In this document: in pieces, positions 11,472 through 22,577 of the stretch
Position numbering within the stretch: the stretch's first letter is position 1
How the letters are laid out: each line of letters opens with the position of its first letter
From: Flammulina velutipes
Lineage: Eukaryota; Basidiomycota; Agaricomycetes; Agaricales; Physalacriaceae
DNA length: 64,000 nt
Assembly (NCBI GenBank): GCA_011800155.1
Contig: CM022368.1
Location: 1,426,001 to 1,490,000, forward strand
Direction: 5' to 3'
Notes under the pieces: generated by a model
What the model was told of the DNA's origin: nothing
Seen by the model: only the letters and a program-made list of their open reading frames with translations
Databases searched by the model: none
Position numbers and translations under genes: made by a program

Positions 11472-13036
11472 ATGGATGGGAAAAGGCAAGACAATTCGCT
11501 TTTTTCCGCCTCGTTGGCTGAACGTGCTAGCAGCAACAATCTCATGTTTGAGCAGACCGCCTATCATGATTTCCTCAGACGTAATTCCTTCGTTGTACCT
11601 CTTCCCATCCATCGCTGAGCTAGCCCATCCCCAGGCAACAAAGCTGTCGTATGCGCACTGTCTGCCAGCTACATTTCCACCTTTGCGGGTTACCCTGTCC
11701 GTAACGCTATCCTCTCGTTCCTATGCCCTTCTTTACGATAAATCACCTAGCTTGACTCCCTCAAATCAAGGCTCCAGACTATCAAGACGCCAATAACAGT
11801 TCCGAGACTCGCCGCAATAGTTTATCGTGAAGAGGGTGTAATTGGCTTCTATCGTGGGCTATGGATACCTCTGATGACAATCTCATTCGTTCGTACGTCG
11901 TCGTTATTATTCTCAATTCTTCATCTCAACTGCTTCTAGGCGCCGCTAGTTTCACTATCTATACGCGCACCAAAGAGTATTTTCGCGACCGCCATCTCCT
12001 CACGCGTGATTCCATGATAGATGCCTCTTTGGTTGGAGGAGTGAGTGGTGCTATGTCTGGCGCATTGATTTCCTTTGGCAGTGCGCGTGAGTCCTACCTT
12101 CAATTGTCATTGTCTTGCTTCTGACCCCAAATTTAATCCCTCAAGCATTTGAACTGGTCAAGGTAAGAAGTCATGATACGTCCGGTCCATTACCATAATT
12201 TATCACATTCTATCAGGTTCGTCGACAGCTTGAGTACACCATTGCGCAGACCAAAGGACAGCACTTGGTTAAACCCCCGGGAACTATGGAAGCCGTTAAA
12301 GAGATCTTCCGAACTAACGGTGTGTCTGGTCTGTACACTGGCTTCCGCCTCCATTTCGGTTAGACTCTGGTTTCCCTTCTGGATATTCATCGAGGCTTAA
12401 TGTCGCACGATTTCCCACAGTCCGTGACACACTCGGTACTGCACTATACTTCCTCGAATATGACGGTATGCGGCATCTGTTAGGCAGAGATAGAATGGGA
12501 GAGCAAGGCGACACGCCGGCCTGGCTGCCTATTCATCAATCCCTGGTCCCGTTCTTTTGTGGCTCGTTGTCTGGTGTATGTTCGCATCTATGTTTTCCCT
12601 ATGGCACGCACTGAGACTCGGTTAGGTGACCTCTTGGGCTCTAATCTATCCACTTGACGTGTAAGCGTGTCTTCGAGTGTATCATATCCATTCCTAATAT
12701 TTCTTATAGTGTGAAAACCAAAGTCCAACAACGTGCATTAGCAGGAGAAACATACCGTGGACCACTGGAAACACTGCATCGTCTTGTGCGGGGTATGTCC
12801 ATCCTCCATTCTTTCGCCCGTTCTCCTTATTCATCTGGATTCTCACAGGACCCGACCCCGCCCATCCGAAGACCTTCCTAGCAGGGATGGCACGGATTTA
12901 TCGAGGTCTCGGTGTCAGCGCTGTGCGAAGCATCACAACCCATGGTCTTCTCTGGACATTATTCGACGCCGTGTCGAACTACATTGATCGGTTACCAGAT
13001 CCTGAAGCTTCACCATTCCGCCGTCGTTCTAGCTAG
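11472..13036 (+). CDS. Mitochondrial carrier protein (SLC25 family)
   Basis: Inner-membrane solute carrier with three repeats of two helices. Ten exons: 11472-11580, 11635-11696, 11751-11892, 11940-12086, 12146-12162, 12217-12358, 12421-12575, 12626-12660, 12710-12792, 12849-13036; together 359 residues in one frame. Carrier signatures P-x-[DE]-x-x-[KR] are seen: GYPLDSLKSRLQT in repeat 1, APFELVKVRRQ in repeat 2 and YPLDVVKTKVQQ in repeat 3, with GFYRGL and IYRGLG motifs following repeats 1 and 3. Exon 5 is only 17 nt and encodes the second signature core. The substrate cannot be told from what I see. The N-terminus before repeat 1 is short. Confidence 0.85.
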
Positions 13037-13665
13037 TATCTTGGGTTTGGCGGGAAAGTGGAACTTGCCGTCATCGACTGTTTTACTCACTACGCGAAGT
13101 AGTAAAGTACCATATGTAGCAATGAGATATCTGGAAGCTCTTGTGGCTCAGGATCTAATTATATTACTATCCTTGCGCCTAATACCACATCGCGGTGCAC
13201 GTGGCCGTGTTAACATTCTTCTGTGAATGTAGCGCCACATGCCCTCAGCACCGAGTTCAAGATCCTTCAGCTGAGTTCTGCATTCCTTGCGATATTTAGG
13301 GTGCCGTATGTGCAAACATTGCATTCGATGCAATATGGGAACCCTCTTTTTCAATACTTCGAGGATCGGTGGTCAACGAATGCGTTGAGGGTGCACCACA
13401 TTTACCTCTAGCAAAACGTCCAAAAAATCAGACAAGTATACGTTTACTATATCTATAAAGTTTGCTTTCGAAGCTATCGCAAGAGATCGCGCGACAAATT
13501 AGTGTGGCGCATATTTCGGTTACTCGGAACGATGTCCGCATCAGTCACAAATTGTGTCACATTGTGGCTTGCCAGCTATACAGTCTGATCAATTCTTTCA
13601 CACGGCCAGTTTAGGCGGAACACCAGCCAGACGACGGAATTTCCAGCGACCTCCTCAAGACACCA
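13037..13665. other. Intergenic, no gene seen
   Basis: Trailer of the carrier gene and promoter of the uL30 gene. Small open frames on both strands look random; no tRNA was recognised. Confidence 0.45.
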
Positions 13666-14824
13666 ATGGCCTTCACGACGTACGTTGCGCCACGCTTCAT
13701 CTATAGCTCTTGCTAATTTCTTGCTCTGTCTAGTGTCCCGACCGCTTCGGTGTGTTCAATTCCAGCTAGCGATGCCATCGTACTCAAAAAATTGTTAGGC
13801 GATCGAAGTGCCAGAAACCCTCCTCAAAAAACGCAAGCAGACTGAAAAGGCCCGTGAGGAGCGCCTAGCTGCTGCTGCTGAAGCCCGCAAGGTTAGCTCA
13901 AAGTTCCATTTGCACAATTATGATGCATACGATATACCTTTCGACGAATGGCTAGCAATAGCGATGAAGCCTTCAATTAACCATCTTTCGGGACTGAACA
14001 TCTAATCAACCTTTGGATATGCGCTAACCTTCTTATCTCCAGGCATCGAAGGCGAAGCGAAAGGTCATATTCAAGCGCGCAGAATCATATGTGAAAGAGT
14101 ACTTGACCCAGGAGAAGGAGGAGATCAGGCTGAAGCGAGCTGCGCGTACCGCTGGTGACTTCTATGTGCCCGCACAGCCCAAAGTTTACTTTGTCGTGCG
14201 TATTCGTGGGTGCGTTGACTGTCTATTTTCCCCGGACTGTTCTGATGGGCGATTTTCCTCAGTATTAACGAGATCGCACCCAAGCCCCGTAAAATCTTAC
14301 AACTCCTCCGTCTCCTCCAAATCAACAACGGTGTCTTCGTCAAGGTCACCAAGGCTACCCAACAAATGCTCCGTCTGGTAGAGCCTTACGTGACATATGG
14401 GTATGCACAATTCGCTTGACAACTGGGTTCGAAGGAGTTGACCTTTTCTCAGTGAACCTAACCTTAAGACTGTGCGCGAGTTGATCTACAAGCGCGGTTA
14501 CGGCAAGGTCGACAAGCAACGCGTACCTCTTGCCAACAACGCTGTCATCGAGGAGGCACTCGGAAAATTCAACATCCTCTCCATTGAAGATTTGGTCCAC
14601 GAGATCTTCACCAACGGCCCCAACTTCAAGCAGGTCCGTCATACACGTTTCTTATTTATCGTTGTCGCTCATCGTCCATCTAGGCATCGAACTTCCTGTG
14701 GCCATTCAAGCTTTCCAACCCCAATGGTGGCTGGAGACAGCGCAAGTTCAAGCACTTTGTCCAGGGAGGCGACTTTGGTGACCGGGAGAGCAACATCAAC
14801 AAGCTCATCAGGCAGATGAACTAG
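13666..14824 (+). CDS. RPL7: 60S ribosomal protein L7 (uL30)
   Basis: Cytosolic large-subunit protein. Seven exons, 13666-13679, 13734-13749, 13799-13891, 14043-14209, 14263-14400, 14453-14633 and 14684-14824, total 249 residues, the usual length. Recognisable stretches are [18 protein letters not shown] at the N-terminus, [18 protein letters not shown], the RNA-binding region around [31 protein letters not shown], and the end [18 protein letters not shown]. The first two exons are only 14 and 16 nt. Intron 3 (13892-14042) is 151 nt, three times the local norm, and holds a probable snoRNA. Identity is firm. Confidence 0.97.
13915..14003 (+). ncRNA. Probable intronic C/D box snoRNA guiding 25S rRNA 2'-O-methylation (snR39b/snR39-like)
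   Basis: Lies in the oversized third intron of RPL7. A C-box-like ATGATGC (13920-13926, 6 of 7 to RTGATGA) and a D box CTGA (13994-13997) are 78 nt apart end to end, normal for the class. A C'-like GCGATGA is at 13961-13967. The 13 bases before the D box, 13980-13992, ACCATCTTTCGGG, are the exact complement of the conserved 25S rRNA segment CCCGAAAGAUGGU. By the D+5 rule the paired target is the G of CCCG, equivalent to yeast G805. Yeast RPL7A and RPL7B introns host snR39 and snR59, which modify A807 two bases away. A terminal stem is not obvious. Boundaries are approximate. Confidence 0.72.
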
Positions 14825-16106
14825 GTTGATTATGTCTGTGGGGGCTTCCTACTATTATGGTACTTCTGTCATATGTCTATGCGTTATGAACTGCATGGCC
14901 TCCATTGCCTCGTTGCGTTGTCAGTCGCTATCCCGTCGTAGCGTGGTAGGAATAATCATTACATTGAAATCCAACCAATATGTACAACTTCACTGCGGGA
15001 ACACATGGTGAATAGTGCGCACAATCAAGTCACAATGAGCATGGCAAGTTCTGATGGTGTTTGAAGTAGTGTACCGCGATGTTCAGATCGTTAATGAACT
15101 TAAGTAGATAACATGGTAGATGCTTATCGATCAGTGCTCTTGTGATGGTTTCAGGCATAGGTAAGTGTGGCGCAATATTAATTGCTGACGGAACTGACTT
15201 CGTCGATGGAAGACTTGTGGGTCGGTCGATGGAGGCAGGGTGTATCCTGGCGCTGTTACATTCCCATTAATTCACTGTGTGTGTGCGTAGTCTAACTCAA
15301 GGTGATGGACGCCCGCACTAGTTGTCCGATGTCACCTTGCCTTCACTACTGTGCCGTCTATGTTTGCGGGTACACGAAACATTCTATGCAGCGTCCTGTA
15401 GCATCCTAGGCGACGGAAAAAACAAAACAGATTGGGACGGGGATACTGGCCGAAATAAACTGTTTCCATTTGATGATCAGCGGAAGGATTGTGCGGGTGG
15501 GGCGTGTGGCGCACACATCCAATAAAATCGTCACAGGGAGAGAAGGGATATTCTTGCCGGTGGTGCTCATTGGGGCTGTTCTGGAGCCCAAACACTTGTC
15601 ATAGAAAGTAATGAGATAGTTGGTGGGGCCGACAAATGATCCAAAGCTTGATGAGAGACTCGTGTATTTTGATAGGGTTCTTGCAGTAGATGCAGGGACA
15701 AGCTTGGTCAAGCTGAATGCATTATTTCTACATACCACCAATAGCGCCGTAGTCTGTAGAGCATGAAGACATGCGGCCGTCGCCTGAGACTCGCCACCTA
15801 CCGCATGTCAACTCTCATGGTACTCACCAACTCGAAGCTATTTCGGAAGATGAAAGTGATTGAGTTCGGATTAGGTTAAGATTAGATAATGGAGACCCGT
15901 CTCGAAGTGCCTTTTGAATCAACGATCCGGTCTGATTTTTACAATGAAACGCTGGCCAGATCCGTGGCCAGAGATGGCCCTACGGAGGCTGGAACGGCGA
16001 TGAACAGCCTTTGCAAGCACGACAATAGCCAGCCGGGAACAATGAACCCTGCTCGCACAAGCGGTGTTTGGTTGTTTGTATCCAAAAAAAGATAGGGGCG
16101 CCCGGA
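14825..16106. other. Long intergenic stretch, no gene seen
   Basis: About 1.3 kb between RPL7 and the LPMO promoter. The longest open frames (for example 15322-15525 plus, 15406-15741 minus) are Cys-, Arg- and Pro-rich without any recognisable domain or splice pattern. I see no tRNA, rRNA or transposon remnant. Confidence 0.4.
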
Positions 16107-16114
16107 TATATAAG
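16107..16114 (+). promoter_or_regulatory. TATA box of the LPMO gene
   Basis: TATATAAG lies 157 bp before the start codon. It is followed by a C/T-rich tract (about 16140-16200) common before transcription starts of strongly expressed fungal secreted-enzyme genes. Confidence 0.55.
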
Positions 16115-16263
16115 AACCAACTGCGAACAAGGATTTTCTCGCCTCCCCTTACCCTCAAGGCTTCATCCCCCTCCCCTTCTCCTTCTTTTACGACTGAACT
16201 TGCCTTTGCCGCGCAAGCAATTTCAACACTCAAATTATTCCTTTAATCCGCAAATCACCTACG

Positions 16264-17320
16264 ATGAAGTCCTTCTCCACCATCTTTTCTGTCCTCACCC
16301 TCGCCTCGTCTGTATGGGCGCACGGCTATGTCAACAATGTCAACATTGCTGGCACAGACTTTCCAGGATCCGGTCCTGGTTCGGGCAGCACTGAAGGTGT
16401 TGTCCGTGTTATCACCACCACATCTCCCGTCAAGGGCGCATTTAACCCCGACGTCAACTGTGGTTCTGGCGCGACTGCTGTCTCTGGCCTTGCCCGAGGC
16501 AACCCCGGCGATGTTATGGCCTTCTCCTGGAATTCTGGCAGCTCAACAGTACGTTTGGTTGACTTAGTTTGATTGGCATCTCAACTTAAAACTTTCCTAG
16601 TGGCCCCACAACACCGGCCCGCTAGTGACCTATATGGCTTCATGCACCAACGGCGACTGCACAACATTCGACACCACCCAAGCACAATGGTTCAAGATCA
16701 AAGAGGATGGTTTCGATGCCGCCGCCGGTGCATGGGTCCAGCAGACAGTCATGAACGGTCAACCTGCCTACGCGACAATCCCTTCCAACCTCGCTCCCGG
16801 TCAATACATGGTACGCCACGAGATCATCGCTCTCCATCTTGCTACGTCCGATGGTGGTGCAGAATTCTACCCATCATGTACTCAACTCGAGGTTGGCGGT
16901 AACGGCAATGCAGGGCCCCAGGCGAGCGACCTCGTTAGCCTCCCTGGCGCGTACTCCGACCAAGACGCTGGTATCCTGCTCAACCCCTACTCGGCTGAGG
17001 GAACCACAGGGTACCGCTTCCCGGGACCGCAGCTTGCCAGCTTTGTCGAAGGTGCCACCGGTTCCACAGGCGGATCGAACTCTGGGACAGGAAACTCCCC
17101 TTCCACTACCACCACCGTTGACCCCGCTTCAGTTCCTACTGCGACCGGCACCACCACTGGCCAAACATCCGGCGGTGCGTGCAGGCTCAAGAAGATGAAG
17201 AAGCGTGCTGCCATGCTCAACGGCACCTACACCTCTCACGTTCAGAAGCGTGCCGATGCACTGAACAGGCCTCGTCATGTCTCCCGCATCATGCGCGGCA
17301 TCGACTTGTCCAGCGCATAG
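16264..17320 (+). CDS. AA9 lytic polysaccharide monooxygenase with extended C-terminal tail
   Basis: Secreted copper enzyme that oxidatively cleaves cellulose or hemicellulose. Exons 16264-16548 and 16601-17320 give 334 residues. A signal peptide (1-19) ends SSVWA, leaving His20 as the new N-terminus and first copper ligand (HGYVNNVNIAG). His98 in WPHNTGPLVTYMASC is the second ligand; Tyr185 in GGAEFYPSC is the axial residue; RHEIIALHLA is the conserved core. After about residue 255 comes a Ser/Thr/Gly linker but no CBM1. Instead the protein ends with a Lys/Arg-rich tail with two KR-A sites 13 residues apart. Family assignment is firm; regioselectivity cannot be told. Confidence 0.93.
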
Positions 17321-17932
17321 GTGCCTTCATGACCTATTCTCTTTCCACCCTCCTAGCGAGACTCCACCGTGTGGTTTTCTTTATCTCGATTCCAAGAATC
17401 TCTCCCGCTAGACGGTTTTCCTTTCCTGCCTCTATGTACCGCTAGCTCGGTGGCGACGCTAGCTCGTCCCTTTCCTTGTCTCATGCTCTCCCCCCCACGT
17501 CCTCCCACGTCTCACGCTCGCTATGTCAATGCATGCATTGTATCATTATCACTCATTATCATTATTGCTCTAGTAGCAGTTTACGCAAGCGTATATCTAG
17601 CTGGTTGTATTTTTAGAGGTATTATTTATGTTCATAGATTGAACAAGAGGCTTTTTTGATGCTATCAACAACGTTGGCGATTCCAATCTCTTCGAACTCC
17701 TGCTCGTGACCGTGTGTTATCTATCACTCACGTTCCATAAATTCATTAATCTATCTAGCAACTGTACCACTCCCTGTTCACTCATTCACACTATATACAG
17801 AGCAGTGGGGATGTTTCAAAGAAAGTATCACATATGAATTGTTTACAGCTCATTCCTATATCTGTCGCGGACATTCCTCTTTAGTATTACCTCTTGCCAA
17901 CGCAGCCTACAACACCTTGGCTTTAGCTTCCT
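17321..17932. other. Convergent intergenic region, no gene seen
   Basis: Trailers of the LPMO and the DUF6534 gene, rich in C/T tracts. No coding frame with a recognisable product. Confidence 0.45.
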
Positions 17933-19250
17933 TCAACCATGTACTATTGAGAGAAATGGAAACCTCACCTCAAACACATCGAGCTGGATGGGCTGGCTGT
18001 TACGGTCAACGAGCGGCATGGTCCGTAGTCTATCAACCATCGAGGGGGTGTCGAATAAAGAGTATGACGGGACTGTTGAACGCCGCTGAGGTGCGAGAAT
18101 GAAGGCCTGCGAGTTCAAGATCTAATATCGCGTTAGCTTGATAAGTAAACAAACACACCGACCGACGTACCACCATGAGACTGTTGGAATAGATCTTGGA
18201 CATCGGTACAGCCACAACGGCAAAGTAAGCGTACTGATTGTACTTCACAAACAATGCTAATTCGACGACGGCAAGTGAAGAGCATAACAAGGCCGTCTCA
18301 ATAATGAAGCAGAAGAATTGGAGGATCGTAGAGGGGAGAGAATGAGCCTCGAGTTTTCGTTTCTGGCAGTAGAGCACGATCATGCTGGTGGAAATTATAA
18401 GATCACATATTGCGGATCCTATGAGCCATATGTGCGTTGTAACCATCATGAGGAGAGCGGCGGTTTGGCTACTCTCTCTTGCGAATGCATGGCCGATCGA
18501 AGAGAGGTGATAGAAGGTTCCCCCGGCGATGCAACTTGCTGAAAGCTGTACAACACATATCTGGAAGGAGTGGCATCAGAAACATATATTTTGCTTGGAA
18601 TTGACTGCGCGACGAACGACGGAGACAATGATTGCTATCCACATGAAGCCGGATGAGGCGTATAACCGCCACGCGAAGAAGAGTTGTACAGTGAAACTGA
18701 CTGTTCGTTCAAGGTAAGCTATGAGCCACGGATATGTGAAGAAATGACTTCCTTATGCCGGTCATGACTGGGACACTGATCCCCGTAAATCCCGCCGATG
18801 TAAATACACGTAGGTCACCCCAGTACGTGCCAAACATTCGAAAAGAATCGATACTTATTAACACGGTCTGTGTGATCTCGGCCATGCAGATCCAGGAGAC
18901 GAGGTAGAGTGGCCACCGCCTCCTCGGTTCTGGCTCGGAATCGTCTGAGGCGGGAACATTGCGCGTAGGAGCGAAAGTTACATAGAGGACTACCAGTGGG
19001 CGCTCGTAAGTATTCGTACACAGGTAAAGGTCGTCGAAAGACAGACAACTCACAGACTTGTACACATAAGACCGAGAACAGAGACCAGTTGAGGGCGATA
19101 CCGAGAAGCTGGAAGTCGTGAGTAAGACGGAATAGTGTCACAATAAGACCTACAAATGGGACGGTGCTAAATAACCGGCATCATCGTCTAGCACCGTGTA
19201 AGTTGGAAAGTAACAACGTACGTTGTGGATATTGGGGGAGAGCCATCCAT
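17933..19250 (-). CDS. DUF6534-type seven-helix membrane protein
   Basis: Member of a large basidiomycete-specific family of predicted seven-transmembrane proteins of unknown role. Start at 19250 (MDGSPPISTT); exons 19250-19222, 19166-19054, about 18944 onward, then further exons to 17933. Typical parts: LLGIALNWSLFSVLCVQVY (helices 1-2), RRRWPLYLVSWICMAEITQT, TVQLFFAWRLYASS, HIWLIGSAICDLIISTSMI (helix 5 region), and KIYSNSLMVVILNSQ near the end, followed by a hydrophilic tail. The junction between about 18770 and 18690 could not be settled: two splice choices keep the frame open with slightly different residues. Family call is firm, exon edges are not. Confidence 0.8.
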
Positions 19251-20782
19251 AACCAGCCGAGGGGGAGAAGAAGAAAGAAAAGGAGGGAACGAGTAATCAA
19301 ACAACTTCTCCACCTGATATAAGCCTTGATGATATATTCGGATTCTACTAAGCTTCTTATAGACAGCGTTCAGGCAACAATCAGGATAAAGAATTTCCAT
19401 AAAAGCATTGGTCGTCGGTCGTCGTCGAGCTTGTTGCCGCCAGCTGGCAATTGGATCATCAAAATTAACATGAAAAGGTACTTACACAGTGTTACACTTG
19501 CAACCGGTCGACGGTCGTCCTTTCGACAGGAAGGCTAAAAGGGTTTAAAATTTTCGATTTGCCGATTTTTGTATGGTTCTCAGTAGGTTCTAAGAAAAGA
19601 AATTGTTATCAGTGAAGTAATAACGTGGAGACACATTGTAAAGTACTTGCTTCTTTGAGGAATTCGTCGCTGCCTCCCGTGAGTTTCAAACGATATGATA
19701 AGTCTTGAGTTTGCGTTTGCGTCGAGAGGCACCGTCGGCTAATGGTGGTAGGAGACCAAATGTGGCGCACTCGCCATTCCATCAAAACTCATTAGTATCG
19801 GGTGCTCCGGTGATGCTGGCATCAAATTTAAAGCATGTGGGTCAAGGTTCGCAGCTGAACGGATCTCCTCTTGGTCAACTTCGAGATTGACTCTAGATCT
19901 GAATCGTAAAGGCTATCGTAAATGCCGTCGGTTTGCCGGAAGTAGTTTAGGGTGACTGGCAACACGACGTCGCTCAGCGCTCAGCATGCGATTACGTGGG
20001 TGGCGTTGCGCACCATGTTGTCAGCGTGTAAACAAGTCATAGAGCCGTATGCACGATCTCGATGATCTGGGAGGGATTCGAAGCGGCTAGAATCTGTGAA
20101 TCCTAGTGTAGGCATGAAGAAATCGGCGACCAGGAAGAGAAGTAATAAGGCAATAATAGATGGAAGCTGGGTAGAAGCGAAGCGTTTACATGTGAGGTAT
20201 CTCGTATCTGTTGAGACAATCGTAATGTACAGTTGTACGCCAACTCGATGACCTATAGTTGGTTTGGTGCCAATGAACTGCATTCGATGGAAGGCAATAT
20301 TAGTGCCTGTCGACGTGGATATACGTGGCGCCTGTTATGTATGGCGGAAATTTAGCGGATCGTAAGCGCAGTATACTCCTGGGCGAAGGAACAGATATAA
20401 AGGTGAACACGTACAGCAGCCCGGAAGTTGGATACTCCCATATGCATGCAAGAAGACGCAAGTTTATAGGTTTGCTTGTCGCTGTACCGATGCAAGCAGT
20501 AGACCGAGGAACTTTGTATTCGAGCAAGCAATGTGTTCAGAGGACGAAGTCGGACAACTACGAGCTTTCAGTATGAGGGAAATTCACCTGGCGTAGTCTC
20601 AGTGCACCAAAAGCAAGTGCTAGTCGCATCCAAAGAGCAGGATAAGTGAAAAGCAAGAAACACTAAAGATTTTAATGGTGGTGGTCCTTAACAGAAAGTG
20701 ATACGTCACGCGTTGTGTCACATCTACATAACTTACCCTTTGGCCACCATCATCGCTCTGCGCCACGTCGTTCTCGACAGTC
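19251..20782. other. Long intergenic stretch, no gene seen
   Basis: About 1.5 kb between divergent genes. Only short open frames with no shared splice pattern. GTCGTC-type runs near 19410-19520 look like simple-sequence drift. No RNA gene recognised. It may hold the regulatory region of the HSF-type gene. Confidence 0.4.
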
Positions 20783-22358
20783 ATGGCGACTTCAAACAAC
20801 CAAGTAGCTTTAAAGAGCTCATTCCATGCCACGACCAGCAAAATACCTCCATTCTTACTAAAACTCTACAAGTGAGCCGGATGATTTCTCAGGAAACTAT
20901 CGTCGACTAATCTGGCCTTAGGATTGTTAGTGACCCGGAGATTGACTATGTTCTCTCTTGGGCGGAGGATGGCCGCTCATTCTTTAGTATGTGATCAGTA
21001 ACTACCACACCATAGGATTTGTTAACATTTCACCAGTTCATGATCAAGCCGCCCTCGAAAGCGTTGTTCTCCCGTTCTGGTTCAAGACCAACAAGACTGC
21101 TGCCTTTGTTCGTCAACTCAACAAATATGGCTTCCGAAAGGTTACCCATCTCCAACAAGGGGTGCTCAAGCGAGAAGCAGAGGCAGAGGCATCCCAATAC
21201 GTCCATCCAGACTTCTATCGCGGTGGAGAAAGCCAACTCGCCCTCATAAACGACAGCAAGAAACATATAAAGGATTCAATAATCATCGACCCCACATCCA
21301 CCGAACCAACGACGAACTCTGCCGCTGTCCCACGGCAAGGTCTGGACGTCAGCACCGTTCTAGCAGACATCCGGAGAACGCAGTCTCGCATAACTCAGGA
21401 GCTAGCGGAGCTGAAGCAAGCGGACCGTGCGCTGTGGGATGAGGCACATCAGTCATTGCAGCGGTACCAGCAGCAGCAGAACACGATTAATCTCATTGTC
21501 CAGTTCCTCGGAAATCTGCTCGGGCAGATAGGGAACAAGGACAAGACACCACAGAAACACTCTCCGGTCCCTGTTCAGCAACAACGGCTAATGATCGAGG
21601 ATAAGCCTACAAATAACAACTCTACCGATATCAACGGCAACGCGAGCATCATGGAGGTGAACGAAGAGGAGGAAGACAGTTTGTTCTCAGCAGAGGACTC
21701 GCCTCTTGGTATACATCTACCGTCCCCGTCAAAATACCAAGTCTTACGTTTATTTCTAACAGAGCCGACGATAGAAACACCAGGATCCGTTGCACCACCA
21801 CCATTACCTTCTCAGAGTACCTCACCGTCACCACTCGATCTCTCTACCGACAACCAACTCATGAAACTTAGCGACATAAACACCTCCAATCCTTTTAACC
21901 CGTCCGAATTTAATCCCCAGGATTGGGCCAACATGTTATCCAGCTTTGGACCACTTGCGGTCCAGGACGACATGACCTTTAGCGACTTTCTTTCCAGTCT
22001 GCCTCCTGAAAACACTGCCGACGCCTCTATCGCGCCGCAACAGGAGGATTTACACTCTCATATTTCTGAGATTGAGAAGACTGTTGACAACATGAATAAC
22101 GATATCGAAAGCCTGACGAATCTGCTTGCACTGTCCCCGAGTGTATCGGCGACACTGCCTGAAGACCTAACTTCCTATATCAACTTTGACCCTCCACCGG
22201 TGGAGGTTTCGCCTGCACCTGAAGCAGCGATGAAGGGGCAAAAGAGAAAGTCGGACGTGCTGGAACCGCCGCCGGACATGACGGGGTCGACTCCGTTGTT
22301 CACTGTCGATGGCTCAGCACCACAACAACCGCCTCCGAGGAAACAAAAGAATAGATGA
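20783..22358 (+). CDS. Heat shock factor (HSF)-type transcription factor
   Basis: Nuclear DNA-binding regulator. Exons 20783-20871, 20922-20986 and 21037-22358 total 491 residues. The winged-helix HSF domain spans about residues 21-115: PPFLLKLYKIVSDPE, the W in VLSWAEDGRSFF, and recognition helix KTAAFVRQLNKYGFRKVTH. A heptad-rich stretch at about 160-215 (TQSRITQELAELKQ onward) fits the HR-A/B trimerisation coil. The rest is disordered and acidic with Pro/Ser-rich parts, including an LPPEN-type acidic patch as in activation domains, ending in a basic RKQKNR that could act in nuclear import. Whether it is the essential HSF1 or a paralogue cannot be told. Confidence 0.9.
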
Positions 22359-22577
22359 GCGACGGAGATATCTTTCCTGGTGGACTTTAGAGCCCATTCG
22401 GAGGGTGGCAGATCTTTTTGCTGTATAATCAATATATGAGTGTGACGCTCGCTAATTATTCGGAGATGCAGAGTAAGTTTTGAGGGCGTTTGGGCATACA
22501 GTGTACCAGCAGTAAGTTGCCTATTATGAAGTTAGTACACGTTCGGAATTAACCGAAACCACTTTCATGTTGCTTCC

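Noticed and set aside
15322..15741. Open frames on both strands in the RPL7-LPMO spacer
   Set aside because: Random-looking composition, no start context or splice continuity, no recognisable domain.
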